A stretch of 18,922 nt of DNA, from positions 1 to 18,922 of the forward strand of contig JBOGDF010000067.1 of NCBI GenBank assembly GCA_050701635.1, in the 5' to 3' direction. Positions 1 to 6,481 of the stretch are shown here, piece after piece (position 1 is the stretch's first letter; every line of letters starts with the position of its first letter). Made by a program: the position numbers and the translations under genes. The notes beneath the pieces are model-generated. The model did no database searches and was not told where the DNA came from. It worked only from the letters and a program-made list of their open reading frames with translations. The stretch is from WHSM01 sp050701635 (GTDB lineage: Bacteria; Actinomycetota; Actinomycetes; Mycobacteriales; Micromonosporaceae).

Positions 1-78
1 GTCATGACTGCATGAAGGGCCCCATGATCATGGTCGGGGGTGGGGTTGGGGGGCGCACGCGGGCGGGCGGGCGGCGCC

Positions 79-264
79 CTACTGCAGGCCGGCTTCGAGG
101 GCGTCGAACGCGGCGGGCACCGTGTCGACGACCTGGAGCAGCTCCATCGCGTCGGCGCGTACGAAACCGGGCGCGACCAGGCCGCGCAGCCAGTCCAGCA
201 GGCCGGTGTAGAAGCCCTCCGGATCGAGTACGACGCACGGCTTGGCGTGCAGCCGCAGCGTCGT
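79..264 (-). pseudogene. 3' fragment of a LOG-family (TIGR00730) gene, disrupted by the island
   Basis: This minus-strand reading encodes the C-terminal third of a LOG-family Rossmann protein (cytokinin-type nucleotide phosphoribohydrolase). Recognisable blocks are LRLHAKPCVVLDPEGFY, then a helix with LLDWLRGLV, a GFVRADAMELLQVVD block and a final AAFDALEAGLQ before a TAG stop at 79-81. Homology begins near 264; further upstream the reading turns into unrelated sequence and runs into a plus-strand DUF2637 gene. The matching N-terminus (17 codons) lies 7.1 kb away at 7401-7451, behind an intact LOG paralogue. The middle of the protein, including the PGGxGTxxE active-site motif, is absent from the window, so no functional product is expected. 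Assignment to the family is from conserved residues; that both fragments come from one gene is inferred from strand, order and complementarity. Confidence 0.82.
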
Positions 265-277
265 CATGGTACGAAAG

Positions 278-1003
278 ATGGCACAACCTGGTCGGGTACC
301 CCGGCCCGACGCCCTGATCCGCCTGACGGCCTGCGCGACCGTGATAGCCCTCGCCGCGATCGCAGGCGCCATCAGCTACTCCCACATGCAACTACTCGCG
401 GCGCAGCACGGCGAGACTGGCTGGCGGGCACATGCCTTCCCCCTCTCAGTCGACGGAATCGAGATCGTGGCGTCGCTGGTGTTACTTGCCGATCGTCGCG
501 CCGGCCGCCGCTCCGGATGGCTCCCCTGGACAGCGCTCGCGGCTGGGACCGCAGCAAGCGTCGCCGCCAACGTCGCGGTAGGCGGTAGCGATTTGCTCGG
601 GCGTGTGGTGGCAGGGTGGCCGGCGTTTGCCCTGCTGGTGGCGATCAAGCTGCTGTCCGGTCTCCTGGAAGCCCGCGAGTCGTCCCCGTCCGCCGCCGTC
701 CCCGACATGGAGGCGAGCGGGACGGTTGCTCGGGGTACCGTCCCACGTTCGCGTCAGATGGGCAGCCAGCCCCGTCCCCGCCGGACGGACGCCCGGGACG
801 GGGACGATCCCGCCGCGCTGCTGCCAGCCGCGCGTCACGCACGAGACGCAATCCTCAGCGCCGGGGAACGTGTCACCCGCGACCGGCTTGCGGCCCAACT
901 CCGAAACGACGGCCACGAGATCCGCAACGCCCGCGTGTCGATTCTGCACAGGATTCTGCGACAGGAAGCGGCCGGCCAGACGGCGGCAATCTCGCGTGGC
1001 TAG
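278..1003 (+). CDS. DUF2637 (SpdB-like) membrane protein with C-terminal winged-helix-like tail
   Basis: This is a 241-residue protein with a four-helix DUF2637 core. Hydrophobic segments lie at about residues 17-34, 57-70, 83-101 and 110-126, with the family hallmark PLSVDGIEIVAS near residue 55. DUF2637/SpdB-type proteins are typical cargo of actinobacterial integrative conjugative elements and plasmids, where they are linked to intramycelial plasmid spread. A basic, Ser/Pro-rich linker leads to a tail (RVTRDRLAAQLRNDGHEI then a long helix) that resembles a small helix-turn-helix. An in-frame ATG lies at 266 and a TTG at 242; 278 was chosen because GAAAG lies just upstream and residues before it look unconserved. 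Upstream DNA belongs to the disrupted LOG gene, so the native promoter is probably lost. Family call is confident; the exact start is not. Confidence 0.82.
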   Translation: MAQPGRVPRPDALIRLTACATVIALAAIAGAISYSHMQLLAAQHGETGWRAHAFPLSVDGIEIVASLVLLADRRAGRRSGWLPWTALAAGTAASVAANVAVGGSDLLGRVVAGWPAFALLVAIKLLSGLLEARESSPSAAVPDMEASGTVARGTVPRSRQMGSQPRPRRTDARDGDDPAALLPAARHARDAILSAGERVTRDRLAAQLRNDGHEIRNARVSILHRILRQEAAGQTAAISRG

Positions 1004-1069
1004 CCCCCGGCGCGGACAGCGGCGTACGGTCAAATAAGTGCGAACGACCCGAGTTGCGAGGGGTGCGGG

Positions 1070-2266
1070 ATGCGTGCTGACGCGGAAGACGACGACGTGA
1101 GAATCGGGCAGCGCGTCAAGTGGTGGCGGCTGGAGCGCAAGCTTTCCCAGCAGGTGCTTGCCGACCGCGCCGGTCTCAGCAAGGGCTACATCAGCAAGAT
1201 CGAGACTGGCGATGCCCGTATCGACCGGCGTACCACGGTGGAGGCGATCGCACGCGCCCTCGGCGTAACGTACGGCGACCTTACGGGACAGCCGTACCGG
1301 CCAGATACCCCGGAGATGCAACGGGCGCACGCCTCGCTCGCCGCAATCCGATCTGCGTTCAACAGCTCGTCCTTGGAGTACGGCAGCGGTGTGAAACCAC
1401 GGCCCCTCGACGCTATCGCCCCTGAGATCGAGGCGGCTGCCGACGCCTGGCAAGGCTGCGATTACGCAAGCGCGAGCCGCGACCTAGCCCTCGTGATCTC
1501 TGAGCTTCACGAGCACGTCGCCAACGGAGACGAGAAGCTGCGCTCCCTGGAGCTGCTCGTCCACGCACTCGACGTGGCTGCGTGGACAGCTCGTGTGCTG
1601 GGATACAGCGATCTCGCAGGCTGGATGGCAGAGCGGGAACACGATGCCGCCACCATGACCGAGAACCCAGACCTGATCGGTTTTGCCGTCTGTACGCGCA
1701 GCCTGATACTCGCCGCCGCAGACGGACGCCGACTCGCACAGGTTCTCGCGGAACGCACCATCGATGATCTCGGCCGGCACGCGAGCGGCGAGACACTGGA
1801 GCTCCTCGGAATGCTTCACATGTCCGCTATGCATGCGGTGCTGCCAAGCGATCCCTCCAACTACCTCAGTGAGGCGGCGACGCTAGCAGAACGCACAGGC
1901 GACGGACGTTACATGCGCCTGTGGTTCGGGCCGACCAACCTCGCCCTATGGAGGATGAAAGCCGCCGTCGAGGCCGGCGAGGGCAGCCGTGTCGAGACCA
2001 TCGCACGCGGAGTCAACCTGGATGCTCTGCCGTCAACTGCGCGCCGCGTCATGTACTACCGGGACTTCGGGATCGGACTCGGCCAGCAGCGCGGACGCGA
2101 GGCGGACGCGGTCCGGGCGCTGCTGACCGCCGAACGTCTCGTACCAGGCAAACTGCGCCTGGACCCGCTCGTACGGGACACCGTAGGTCACATGCTTTCG
2201 CGTGCCCGCGCCACGGCCGGCGGGCCTGAAATGATCCGGCTGGCACGCCACGTCGGCATTGTCTGA
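1070..2266 (+). CDS. XRE-family regulator with C-terminal TPR-like domain
   Basis: This 398-residue protein has an N-terminal Cro/C1-type helix-turn-helix at about residues 11-70 (RIGQRVKWWRLERKLSQQ, LADRAGLSKGYISKIETG, then ALGVTYGDLTGQ). About 320 residues of helical repeats follow. They end in the block common to many actinobacterial regulators: MYYRDFGIGLGQQRG, AVRALLTAERLVPGKLRLDP, VRDTVGHMLSRAR and a final MIRLARHVGIV. It should bind DNA through the HTH, with the helical part sensing a ligand or partner; nothing in the sequence identifies that ligand. A purine-rich GCGAGGGG at 1056-1063 precedes the ATG. It stands alone on its transcript, 66 bp after the DUF2637 gene and followed by two hairpins. 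Such XRE-TPR regulators are common both in mobile elements and next to RiPP or secondary-metabolite genes, so control of the downstream tgm genes is possible but not shown. Confidence 0.9.
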   Translation: MRADAEDDDVRIGQRVKWWRLERKLSQQVLADRAGLSKGYISKIETGDARIDRRTTVEAIARALGVTYGDLTGQPYRPDTPEMQRAHASLAAIRSAFNSSSLEYGSGVKPRPLDAIAPEIEAAADAWQGCDYASASRDLALVISELHEHVANGDEKLRSLELLVHALDVAAWTARVLGYSDLAGWMAEREHDAATMTENPDLIGFAVCTRSLILAAADGRRLAQVLAERTIDDLGRHASGETLELLGMLHMSAMHAVLPSDPSNYLSEAATLAERTGDGRYMRLWFGPTNLALWRMKAAVEAGEGSRVETIARGVNLDALPSTARRVMYYRDFGIGLGQQRGREADAVRALLTAERLVPGKLRLDPLVRDTVGHMLSRARATAGGPEMIRLARHVGIV

Positions 2267-2279
2267 CTCGGGTTGCCTG

Positions 2280-2295
2280 GCAGGAAACATCCTGC
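2280..2295 (+). terminator. Hairpin just after the XRE gene, candidate terminator
   Basis: GCAGGA and TCCTGC form a perfect 6-bp stem around an AACA tetraloop, 14 nt after the XRE stop codon, followed by GTTATT. The position and short U-containing tail fit an intrinsic terminator; strength is unknown. Confidence 0.45.
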
Positions 2296-2358
2296 GTTAT
2301 TGCGCGCCTACCTTCTGTGCAAGTCCCACGGTGAACCGCTAGTCGGCACCGGGTGACA

Positions 2359-2379
2359 GGCGGGCGAGAGTCGCCCGCC
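2359..2379 (+). terminator. Strong 9-bp hairpin, second candidate terminator
   Basis: GGCGGGCGA / TCGCCCGCC is a perfect 9-bp stem with a GAG loop. It has no U tract, as is common for actinobacterial terminators. It separates the XRE gene from the small-protein operon starting at 2516. It could instead be a cis-regulatory hairpin in the leader of that operon. Confidence 0.55.
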
Positions 2380-2515
2380 GTACCGACCAGGGATGGCCGC
2401 CGAACGCGCGTGCGCTCGCGTGCCATTCCGGTCGGTGAACAGATCCGGCCGAGCGCGGCGATCGACCCTCCCGAGGCGCGTCCCGTCACGCACGGCCGTG
2501 CACGGGAGGACGGAC

Positions 2516-2674
2516 GTGTGGTCACTGGTATTGGCTTCGGTAACTGGCTCGCTGCTGGGCTTCGTGTTGGCGTGGACGACGTTCCGACGCTCGTTGCGGT
2601 GGTGCCGCGAATGCGGCGAGACCTTGAGGTGCCCATTGTGCACACCGCGCCGGCCAAGCACTTCCGCGTGGTGA
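2516..2674 (+). CDS. Small single-helix membrane protein with C-terminal zinc ribbon
   Basis: This is a 52-residue protein. One hydrophobic helix (residues about 3-20, SLVLASVTGSLLGFVLAW) is followed by basic FRRSLRW and a compact CxxC-x5-CxxC motif (CRECGETLRCPLC), consistent with a small zinc ribbon on the cytoplasmic side. The GTG start at 2516 is well supported: GGGAGGA sits at 2504-2510 with 5-nt spacing. A longer reading in this frame from 2393 has no such support and its extra N-terminus is arginine-rich and unstructured. It is the first gene of a tight four-gene set ending at 3711. I do not recognise a named family; small membrane zinc-ribbon proteins of this type occur on actinobacterial mobile elements. 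Confidence 0.72.
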   Translation: MWSLVLASVTGSLLGFVLAWTTFRRSLRWCRECGETLRCPLCTPRRPSTSAW

Positions 2675-2681
2675 TCTCGCC

Positions 2682-3116
2682 GTGAACAAGGGTTCTTGGC
2701 TCCTGCGCGGACTGTTGACCTGCGATCGGTGCGAGCGGCCGATGCTACCTGCCATCGGACAGGATGGCGTGCGGTTGTACTCGTGCGGCCCGCGCTGCCT
2801 CCAACCAGACCTGACGGCGCAGCCGGTGGAGCAGGACATGCGGCTGGGCGCACTGGTGCGGGGTATGACGACCCTGTTTCCGGACACCGCACATGTGAAG
2901 GCCGGCTCCGGTGACACGCCGCTCGGTTACGGCGAACGCCCGCCAATCGACGTAGACGACCTGCGGCGCTGGGAGCAGTGCGACGTGACGAACCAGCAGG
3001 CGGTACTGCGCGCCGCGTACGTCACGATCCGAGTCACGGTGCACGGCACGGTACGACCCGTTTGGCAGCACAACACCGTCGATCTCGCCCGCCGGGTAGT
3101 TACGGCGGTCGGCTGA
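2682..3116 (+). CDS. Stand-alone serine-recombinase C-terminal-like zinc-ribbon protein
   Basis: This is a 144-residue protein starting at a GTG 8 nt after the previous stop. The first half, LLRGLLTCDRCERPMLP with a downstream YSCGPRC, matches the recombinase zinc beta-ribbon pattern (LLxGLLxCxxCGxxM...YxC). The second half, LRRWEQCDVTNQQAVLRAAYV then IRVTVHG and PVWQ, resembles the coil segment after that ribbon in large serine integrases (W...L....RRAxLRAxxxxVxV). No resolvase catalytic domain or Ser nucleophile lies upstream, so it cannot act as a recombinase alone. It is either a domesticated zinc-ribbon protein or the 3' remnant of a serine integrase. Its own start spacing and coupling to both neighbours favour a stand-alone expressed gene. 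Its function is unknown. Confidence 0.72.
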   Translation: MNKGSWLLRGLLTCDRCERPMLPAIGQDGVRLYSCGPRCLQPDLTAQPVEQDMRLGALVRGMTTLFPDTAHVKAGSGDTPLGYGERPPIDVDDLRRWEQCDVTNQQAVLRAAYVTIRVTVHGTVRPVWQHNTVDLARRVVTAVG

Positions 3117-3475
3117 TGATGGCCGAACCGAAAATGCCGCCCGCCGCCATCGCGGCACAGCCGCACCAGTGCGCCCACTGCGCGGGACTGGTCATGGAGA
3201 CCGAAGTGGGTTGGACCCACATCGACGCGTACGGCGGGTTCGTCGGGTGGCTGTGCCCACTCCCCCACATGCGCCTCGGACTACCGAGCGCGCCGCGCTC
3301 TGACGCGGTGGGGGCACCAGTCTCCTCCCCGGAGGTGCTCACCCCGCCACCCACCGAATTGCCGTCGCCGACCCACACACGGGCCGACCGACTGACCCAG
3401 ATACCGCCATCCATGCGGGGCCGCGACACTGAGCCGTTGCCGCCGTGGCAGCCACTGAGGAGCGATGCGCGGTGA
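3116..3475 (+). CDS. Small Cys/His-containing hypothetical protein
   Basis: This 119-residue protein starts at the ATG that overlaps the previous TGA (TGATG at 3114-3118; a second ATG follows at once at 3119). Its conserved-looking part is QCAHCAGLVMETEVGWTHID, then GWLCPLPHM. The CxxC followed by H, C and H in about 40 residues suggests one metal-binding knuckle. The remaining 70 residues are Pro/Ser/Thr-rich and probably disordered. It is not recognised as a named family. The stop-start overlaps on both sides imply translational coupling, so it is likely expressed with the zinc-ribbon and two-helix membrane proteins around it. Confidence 0.62.
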   Translation: MMAEPKMPPAAIAAQPHQCAHCAGLVMETEVGWTHIDAYGGFVGWLCPLPHMRLGLPSAPRSDAVGAPVSSPEVLTPPPTELPSPTHTRADRLTQIPPSMRGRDTEPLPPWQPLRSDAR

Positions 3476-3711
3476 GCACTACGGCTATCGGGTTGGTCGC
3501 GCTGGTGCCGTTGGCTATCGGCTGGATCGCCGGTCGGCGGTTTGAGCGAGCGGCGCGCGGGTGGTCGGACTACAGCGCCCACAAGGGCCAGACTCCGGTG
3601 TTGCTGGCCGCAGCGCGGTCGCTTACCAGCAGCGCCGTATGGGTCGTCGTGTTCGCGGCCGTCATCGTCGGCTTCGGGCTGTACGTGCTCGTCATCGCGA
3701 GGCCGCATTGA
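3472..3711 (+). CDS. Small two-helix membrane protein
   Basis: This is a 79-residue protein from a GTG start that overlaps the previous TGA by four bases (GTGA at 3472-3475). A hydrophobic helix (residues about 5-18, AIGLVALVPLAIGWIAG) is followed by a polar loop (RRFERAARGWSDYSAHKGQ) and a second long helix (about residues 48-76, ending VLVIARPH). A longer reading from 3445 is possible but loses the overlap start. No family is recognised. As the last gene of the 2516-3711 set it may form a membrane complex with the first gene; this is inferred only from coupling. Confidence 0.6.
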   Translation: MSTTAIGLVALVPLAIGWIAGRRFERAARGWSDYSAHKGQTPVLLAAARSLTSSAVWVVVFAAVIVGFGLYVLVIARPH

Positions 3712-3895
3712 TCCGTGAGTCGCCAACTGGCGGGCACACCGAGACATCCGGGGACAGGTTGGCGCCGGGAACCTTTTCACACCTGCCCCGTGGTGAGAGG
3801 CGGGGCCGGTCGGTGGGATCAGCAGAAAGGGATCTCGTTCTCGCCCACCGCCCGGACCGCCCAACGTCCCGTAGTCCCCTCGTAAGGAGGAGTCG
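3712..3895 (+). promoter_or_regulatory. Intergenic region before the RiPP cluster with hairpins and a strong RBS
   Basis: This 184-bp gap probably carries the tgm promoter. CGCCA-AC-TGGCG at 3721-3732 may end the previous transcript. GCCCCG (3785-3790) pairs with CGGGGC (3801-3806) across a 10-nt loop. AAGGAGG at 3884-3890, 5 nt before the tgmA ATG, is the best ribosome binding site in the island, as expected for a highly made precursor. No convincing -35/-10 pair could be picked by eye. Confidence 0.45.
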
Positions 3896-4234
3896 ATGTC
3901 CACAGCAAGCAGCTCCCGCAGCCTCGCCACGGTAGGTGATCGGTTCGCGTTGTCGCGGCCGTGCACGGACCAGCCCGCCGGCAAGGAGCAGCCGAGCGCC
4001 GCGCGGCCGTTCGGTCTGCGGTTCGCCGCTGACCCGGTGAGTACCGACGTGGCGTTGCCGGCGTACGAGTTCGACCCCGTCCGGCAGCTCCTCGTCAACC
4101 CGGCCACGGCCGAGCCGTGGTACCGGGGTCTGGTCGACATGACCATGAACACGACCGGGATCTCACCGGACGGCGGCGGGAGTACCGGCAACGAGGAGTA
4201 CCGGCCGGACTACACCGGGGACGAGCCGGTCTGA
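3896..4234 (+). CDS. tgmA: ATP-grasp-modified RiPP precursor (graspetide precursor)
   Basis: This 112-residue precursor peptide is the substrate of the two downstream enzymes. The leader carries the conserved recognition block of this family: PFGLRF at 38-43 and YEFDPVRQ at 57-64. The C-terminal 30 residues form the probable core, rich in hydroxyl donors (T83, T86, T87, S90, S96, T97, T107) and acidic acceptors (D92, E100, E101, D105, D109, E110). ATP-grasp ligases of this class join such side chains into omega-esters. D92 followed by G93 is a favourable site for methylation and aspartimide formation. The N-terminal 35 residues are an unusually long Ser-rich extension. AAGGAGG precedes the ATG and the stop overlaps the tgmB start (TGATG). 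Which residues are cross-linked and where the leader is cut cannot be read from sequence. No dedicated protease is encoded here. Confidence 0.85.
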   Translation: MSTASSSRSLATVGDRFALSRPCTDQPAGKEQPSAARPFGLRFAADPVSTDVALPAYEFDPVRQLLVNPATAEPWYRGLVDMTMNTTGISPDGGGSTGNEEYRPDYTGDEPV

Positions 4235-5178
4235 TGACGGTTCTGGTGCTCAGTGAAGAGGTTGACCCGACCGCCGATGCGGTAGTGGACGTGTTGAACG
4301 AGCGTGGTGTTGCGGTGTTCCGGTGCGACACCGCGTGGTTCCCGTTGCGGATGACGCTCGACGCGGAGATCGGTGCGGACGGCTGGGACGCGACGCTGCG
4401 CACCAGGCACAGGGAAGTGGAGTTCGTGGGGCTGCGGTCGATCTGGTACCGCAGCCCCACCGCGTTCGCATTTGCTGACGGGTTGAGCGGGCCGGAGCGC
4501 CGGCACGCGGCGATGGAGGCCAAGTTGGGCCTCGGCGGGGTGCTGTGGTCGCTGCCAGTCCTGTGGGTCAACCATCCCGGCCGACAGGCTGACCTGTACA
4601 AGCCAGTCCAGCTCTCCGTCGCGCAGCGCTGCGGGCTGGCCGTGCCCCGAACCCTCATCACGAACGACCCGGACGCGGTGCGGCGGTTCGCGTTGGCGTG
4701 CGACGGCGATGTGGTCGTGAAACCGCTCGGTGCGGCCTCGATCATCGAGTTCGGGGGCCGGCGACCGCTCTATACCCACCGCCTGAGCGCCGATGACCTG
4801 AGCGACATGCGGGGCGTGGAGGCCACGGCGCATCAGTTCCAGCAGCGCCTCACCAAGGCGTACGAGGTCCGCTTGACCGTGGTGGGTGAGCAGCTGTTCG
4901 CCGCCACCATCCACGCCGGAAGCGACGCATCCCGCGCCGACTACCCGGCGCTGAAGTACGGCGTGGCCGACGTGCCGCCGGACGTTGCCGCCGGAGTTCG
5001 GGCGTTCATGTACCGCCTGGGGATCGTGTACGGCGCGTTCGACTTCGTTGTGGATGGAGCCGGCACCTGGTGGTTTCTGGAGTGCAACCCGGGCGGACAG
5101 TTCGGATGGATCGAGGACGCGACGGGACTACCGATCACCGCAGCACTAGCCGACCTGTTGGAGAAGGGGGAACACTGA
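4234..5178 (+). CDS. tgmB: ATP-grasp ribosomal peptide maturase
   Basis: This 314-residue ATP-grasp ligase should activate Asp/Glu side chains of the TgmA core as acyl phosphates and cyclise them onto Ser/Thr (ester) or Lys (amide). No Lys is in the core, so esters are expected. An N-terminal pre-ATP-grasp domain (1-110) includes VGLRSIWYRSPT at 65-76. The ATP-grasp fold shows VVVKPLG at 160-166 (ATP-binding Lys163), YEVRLTVVG at 210-218, GAFDFVVD at 267-274 and the metal-binding FLECNPGGQFGW at 281-292. All key elements are present and the length is normal for the family. The start ATG overlaps the tgmA stop and its own stop overlaps the tgmC start, so the three proteins are translationally coupled. 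Function in peptide maturation is inferred from family and context. Confidence 0.92.
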   Translation: MTVLVLSEEVDPTADAVVDVLNERGVAVFRCDTAWFPLRMTLDAEIGADGWDATLRTRHREVEFVGLRSIWYRSPTAFAFADGLSGPERRHAAMEAKLGLGGVLWSLPVLWVNHPGRQADLYKPVQLSVAQRCGLAVPRTLITNDPDAVRRFALACDGDVVVKPLGAASIIEFGGRRPLYTHRLSADDLSDMRGVEATAHQFQQRLTKAYEVRLTVVGEQLFAATIHAGSDASRADYPALKYGVADVPPDVAAGVRAFMYRLGIVYGAFDFVVDGAGTWWFLECNPGGQFGWIEDATGLPITAALADLLEKGEH

Positions 5179-6362
5179 TGCGGCCACTGGAGGACACACC
5201 GATGATCGAATGGCAGCCGCGCGCGAAGGCGTACGCCCAGCAGCTCGCAGACTCCGGCGCGATCACCGATCCGGCGTGGCTGGAGGCGTTCGAGCAGACG
5301 CCACGGCACCTGTTCGTGCCCCGCTTCTGGGCGCTCGATGAGTTCAACGCGCCGCATCACGTGGTCGACGGGGCCAACCCTGACCAGCGCGAAGAATGGC
5401 TCGGCGCTGTGTACAGCGACCAGTTCCTCGCCACCCAGGTCAAGGACGGCATCATCACCAGCTCCGCGTCGCAACCCAGCCTCGTAGCCACGATGCTGGA
5501 GTTGCTCGACGCCGAGCCTGGGTGCCGGGTGCTGGAGATCGGAACCGGAACCGGGTACAACACCGCGCTGCTCTGCCACCGCGTCGGCGACCGCAACGTC
5601 GCCAGCGTCGACATCGACGGCGACCTCGTGGCCGAGGCCGATGCGCTGCTCGCGGAACTCGGTCAACGCCCCGACTTGGTGACCACCGACGGCGCAACCG
5701 GGCTACCCGGCGGCCCCCACGGCAGCGGACACCGCTATCACCGCATCATCGCCACCTGCGCCTCACCCGGCGTACCGGCGGCGTGGATCGAGCAGCTCGC
5801 GGACGGCGGGCGCATCGTCGCACCCTTCACCTTCGGGGGCGCGCTCGCCGTGGTCACCAAGACCGGCCCCACCGAGGTCCAAGGGCACTTCGCCGCCGAG
5901 CCGGCGTGGTTCATGCCGCTACGACCCGATGCACACCTGCCGATGCCTTCCGGGCACCTGATCAACCTCCCCGACCACCCACCGGCCGACGCTGCGCACA
6001 TCGGCACCACAGACGTCAACGCCGACATATACGACCCCGACTTCCGCCTCTGGCTGGTACTGCACCTGCCCGGCGCGCGATTGGTCGACTGGGTGGACGA
6101 CGCCACGCACCGCCGCACCGGGCAGGTCATCCACACGGCCACGCACATCGCCGTCGCCGAGTTCGAAACCGACGACGGCACGCCCCGCGTCACCCAGGAC
6201 GACCGGCGGCTCTGGGACACCGTCGAGGCAGCGTGGCGGTCCTGGCAGGATCACGACCGGCCAGCACGCACCCGACTTGGCATCACCGCACGTACGGGCG
6301 GCACCCAGCGGGCCTGGCTCGACACCCCTGCCTCCCGCATCTCCTGGCCCGTAGGCTGCTGA
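5178..6362 (+). CDS. tgmC: PIMT-like methyltransferase of the ATP-grasp peptide system
   Basis: This is a 394-residue SAM-dependent O-methyltransferase related to protein L-isoaspartate methyltransferase. RHLFVPRFWAL at about 43-53, the SSASQPSLVATML segment at 95-107 and the SAM-binding motif I VLEIGTGTGYNTALL at 118-132 are intact, with VASVDID at 141-147 and RIIATCASPGVPAAW at 189-203. A C-terminal extension of about 170 residues beyond the PIMT core is typical for the graspetide-associated branch. In characterised relatives (the fuscimiditide type) such enzymes methylate a core Asp that then closes to an aspartimide. The same outcome is inferred here, with Asp92-Gly93 of TgmA as the prime candidate. 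The ATG at 5178 overlaps the tgmB stop and is preceded by a GAAGGGGG ribosome binding site. Confidence 0.92.
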   Translation: MRPLEDTPMIEWQPRAKAYAQQLADSGAITDPAWLEAFEQTPRHLFVPRFWALDEFNAPHHVVDGANPDQREEWLGAVYSDQFLATQVKDGIITSSASQPSLVATMLELLDAEPGCRVLEIGTGTGYNTALLCHRVGDRNVASVDIDGDLVAEADALLAELGQRPDLVTTDGATGLPGGPHGSGHRYHRIIATCASPGVPAAWIEQLADGGRIVAPFTFGGALAVVTKTGPTEVQGHFAAEPAWFMPLRPDAHLPMPSGHLINLPDHPPADAAHIGTTDVNADIYDPDFRLWLVLHLPGARLVDWVDDATHRRTGQVIHTATHIAVAEFETDDGTPRVTQDDRRLWDTVEAAWRSWQDHDRPARTRLGITARTGGTQRAWLDTPASRISWPVGC

Positions 6363-6380
6363 TCACCTAGGACAACGCCA

Positions 6381-6395
6381 GTTCAACACCTGAAC
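6381..6395. promoter_or_regulatory. GTTCA-N5-TGAAC inverted repeat, candidate operator
   Basis: This is a perfect 5-bp inverted repeat with a 5-bp spacer in the 119-bp gap between tgmC and the helical-repeat gene. Its size suits a dimeric regulator site; it could also be a short hairpin. No regulator can be assigned. Confidence 0.3.
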
Positions 6396-6405
6396 ACTCC
6401 ATCGC

Positions 6406-6444
6406 CGGAAGCGCCAGCCGGACGCACCTGGGGCGAGGCTTCCG
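6406..6444 (+). terminator. Inverted repeat after tgmC
   Basis: CGGAAGC (6406-6412) pairs with GCTTCCG (6438-6444), a perfect 7-bp stem with a 25-nt loop. It lies between tgmC and the next ribosome binding site (GGGGAGG near 6467). It may end the RiPP transcript or lie in the leader of the next operon. Confidence 0.35.
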
Positions 6445-6481
6445 TCATCTCACCGCACGCACACCGGGGAGGCCCACACCT

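Noticed and set aside
1..300. Possible tRNA-derived attachment site at the island edge
   Set aside because: No tRNA cloverleaf or duplicated tRNA 3' end is visible at either edge; the joint lies in LOG coding sequence.
482..1453. 323-codon minus-strand reading over the DUF2637 and XRE genes
   Set aside because: No recognisable domain; the opposite strand holds two genes with clear family motifs.
2353..2685. 110-codon plus-strand reading in the frame next to the membrane zinc-ribbon gene
   Set aside because: It begins in the 2359-2379 hairpin, lacks a ribosome binding site and has no recognisable features. The competing frame has a helix, CxxC-CxxC and a good ribosome binding site.
3100..4191. 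363-codon minus-strand reading opposite the small genes and tgmA
   Set aside because: No ribosome binding site or domain, and the plus-strand genes have overlap starts and family motifs.
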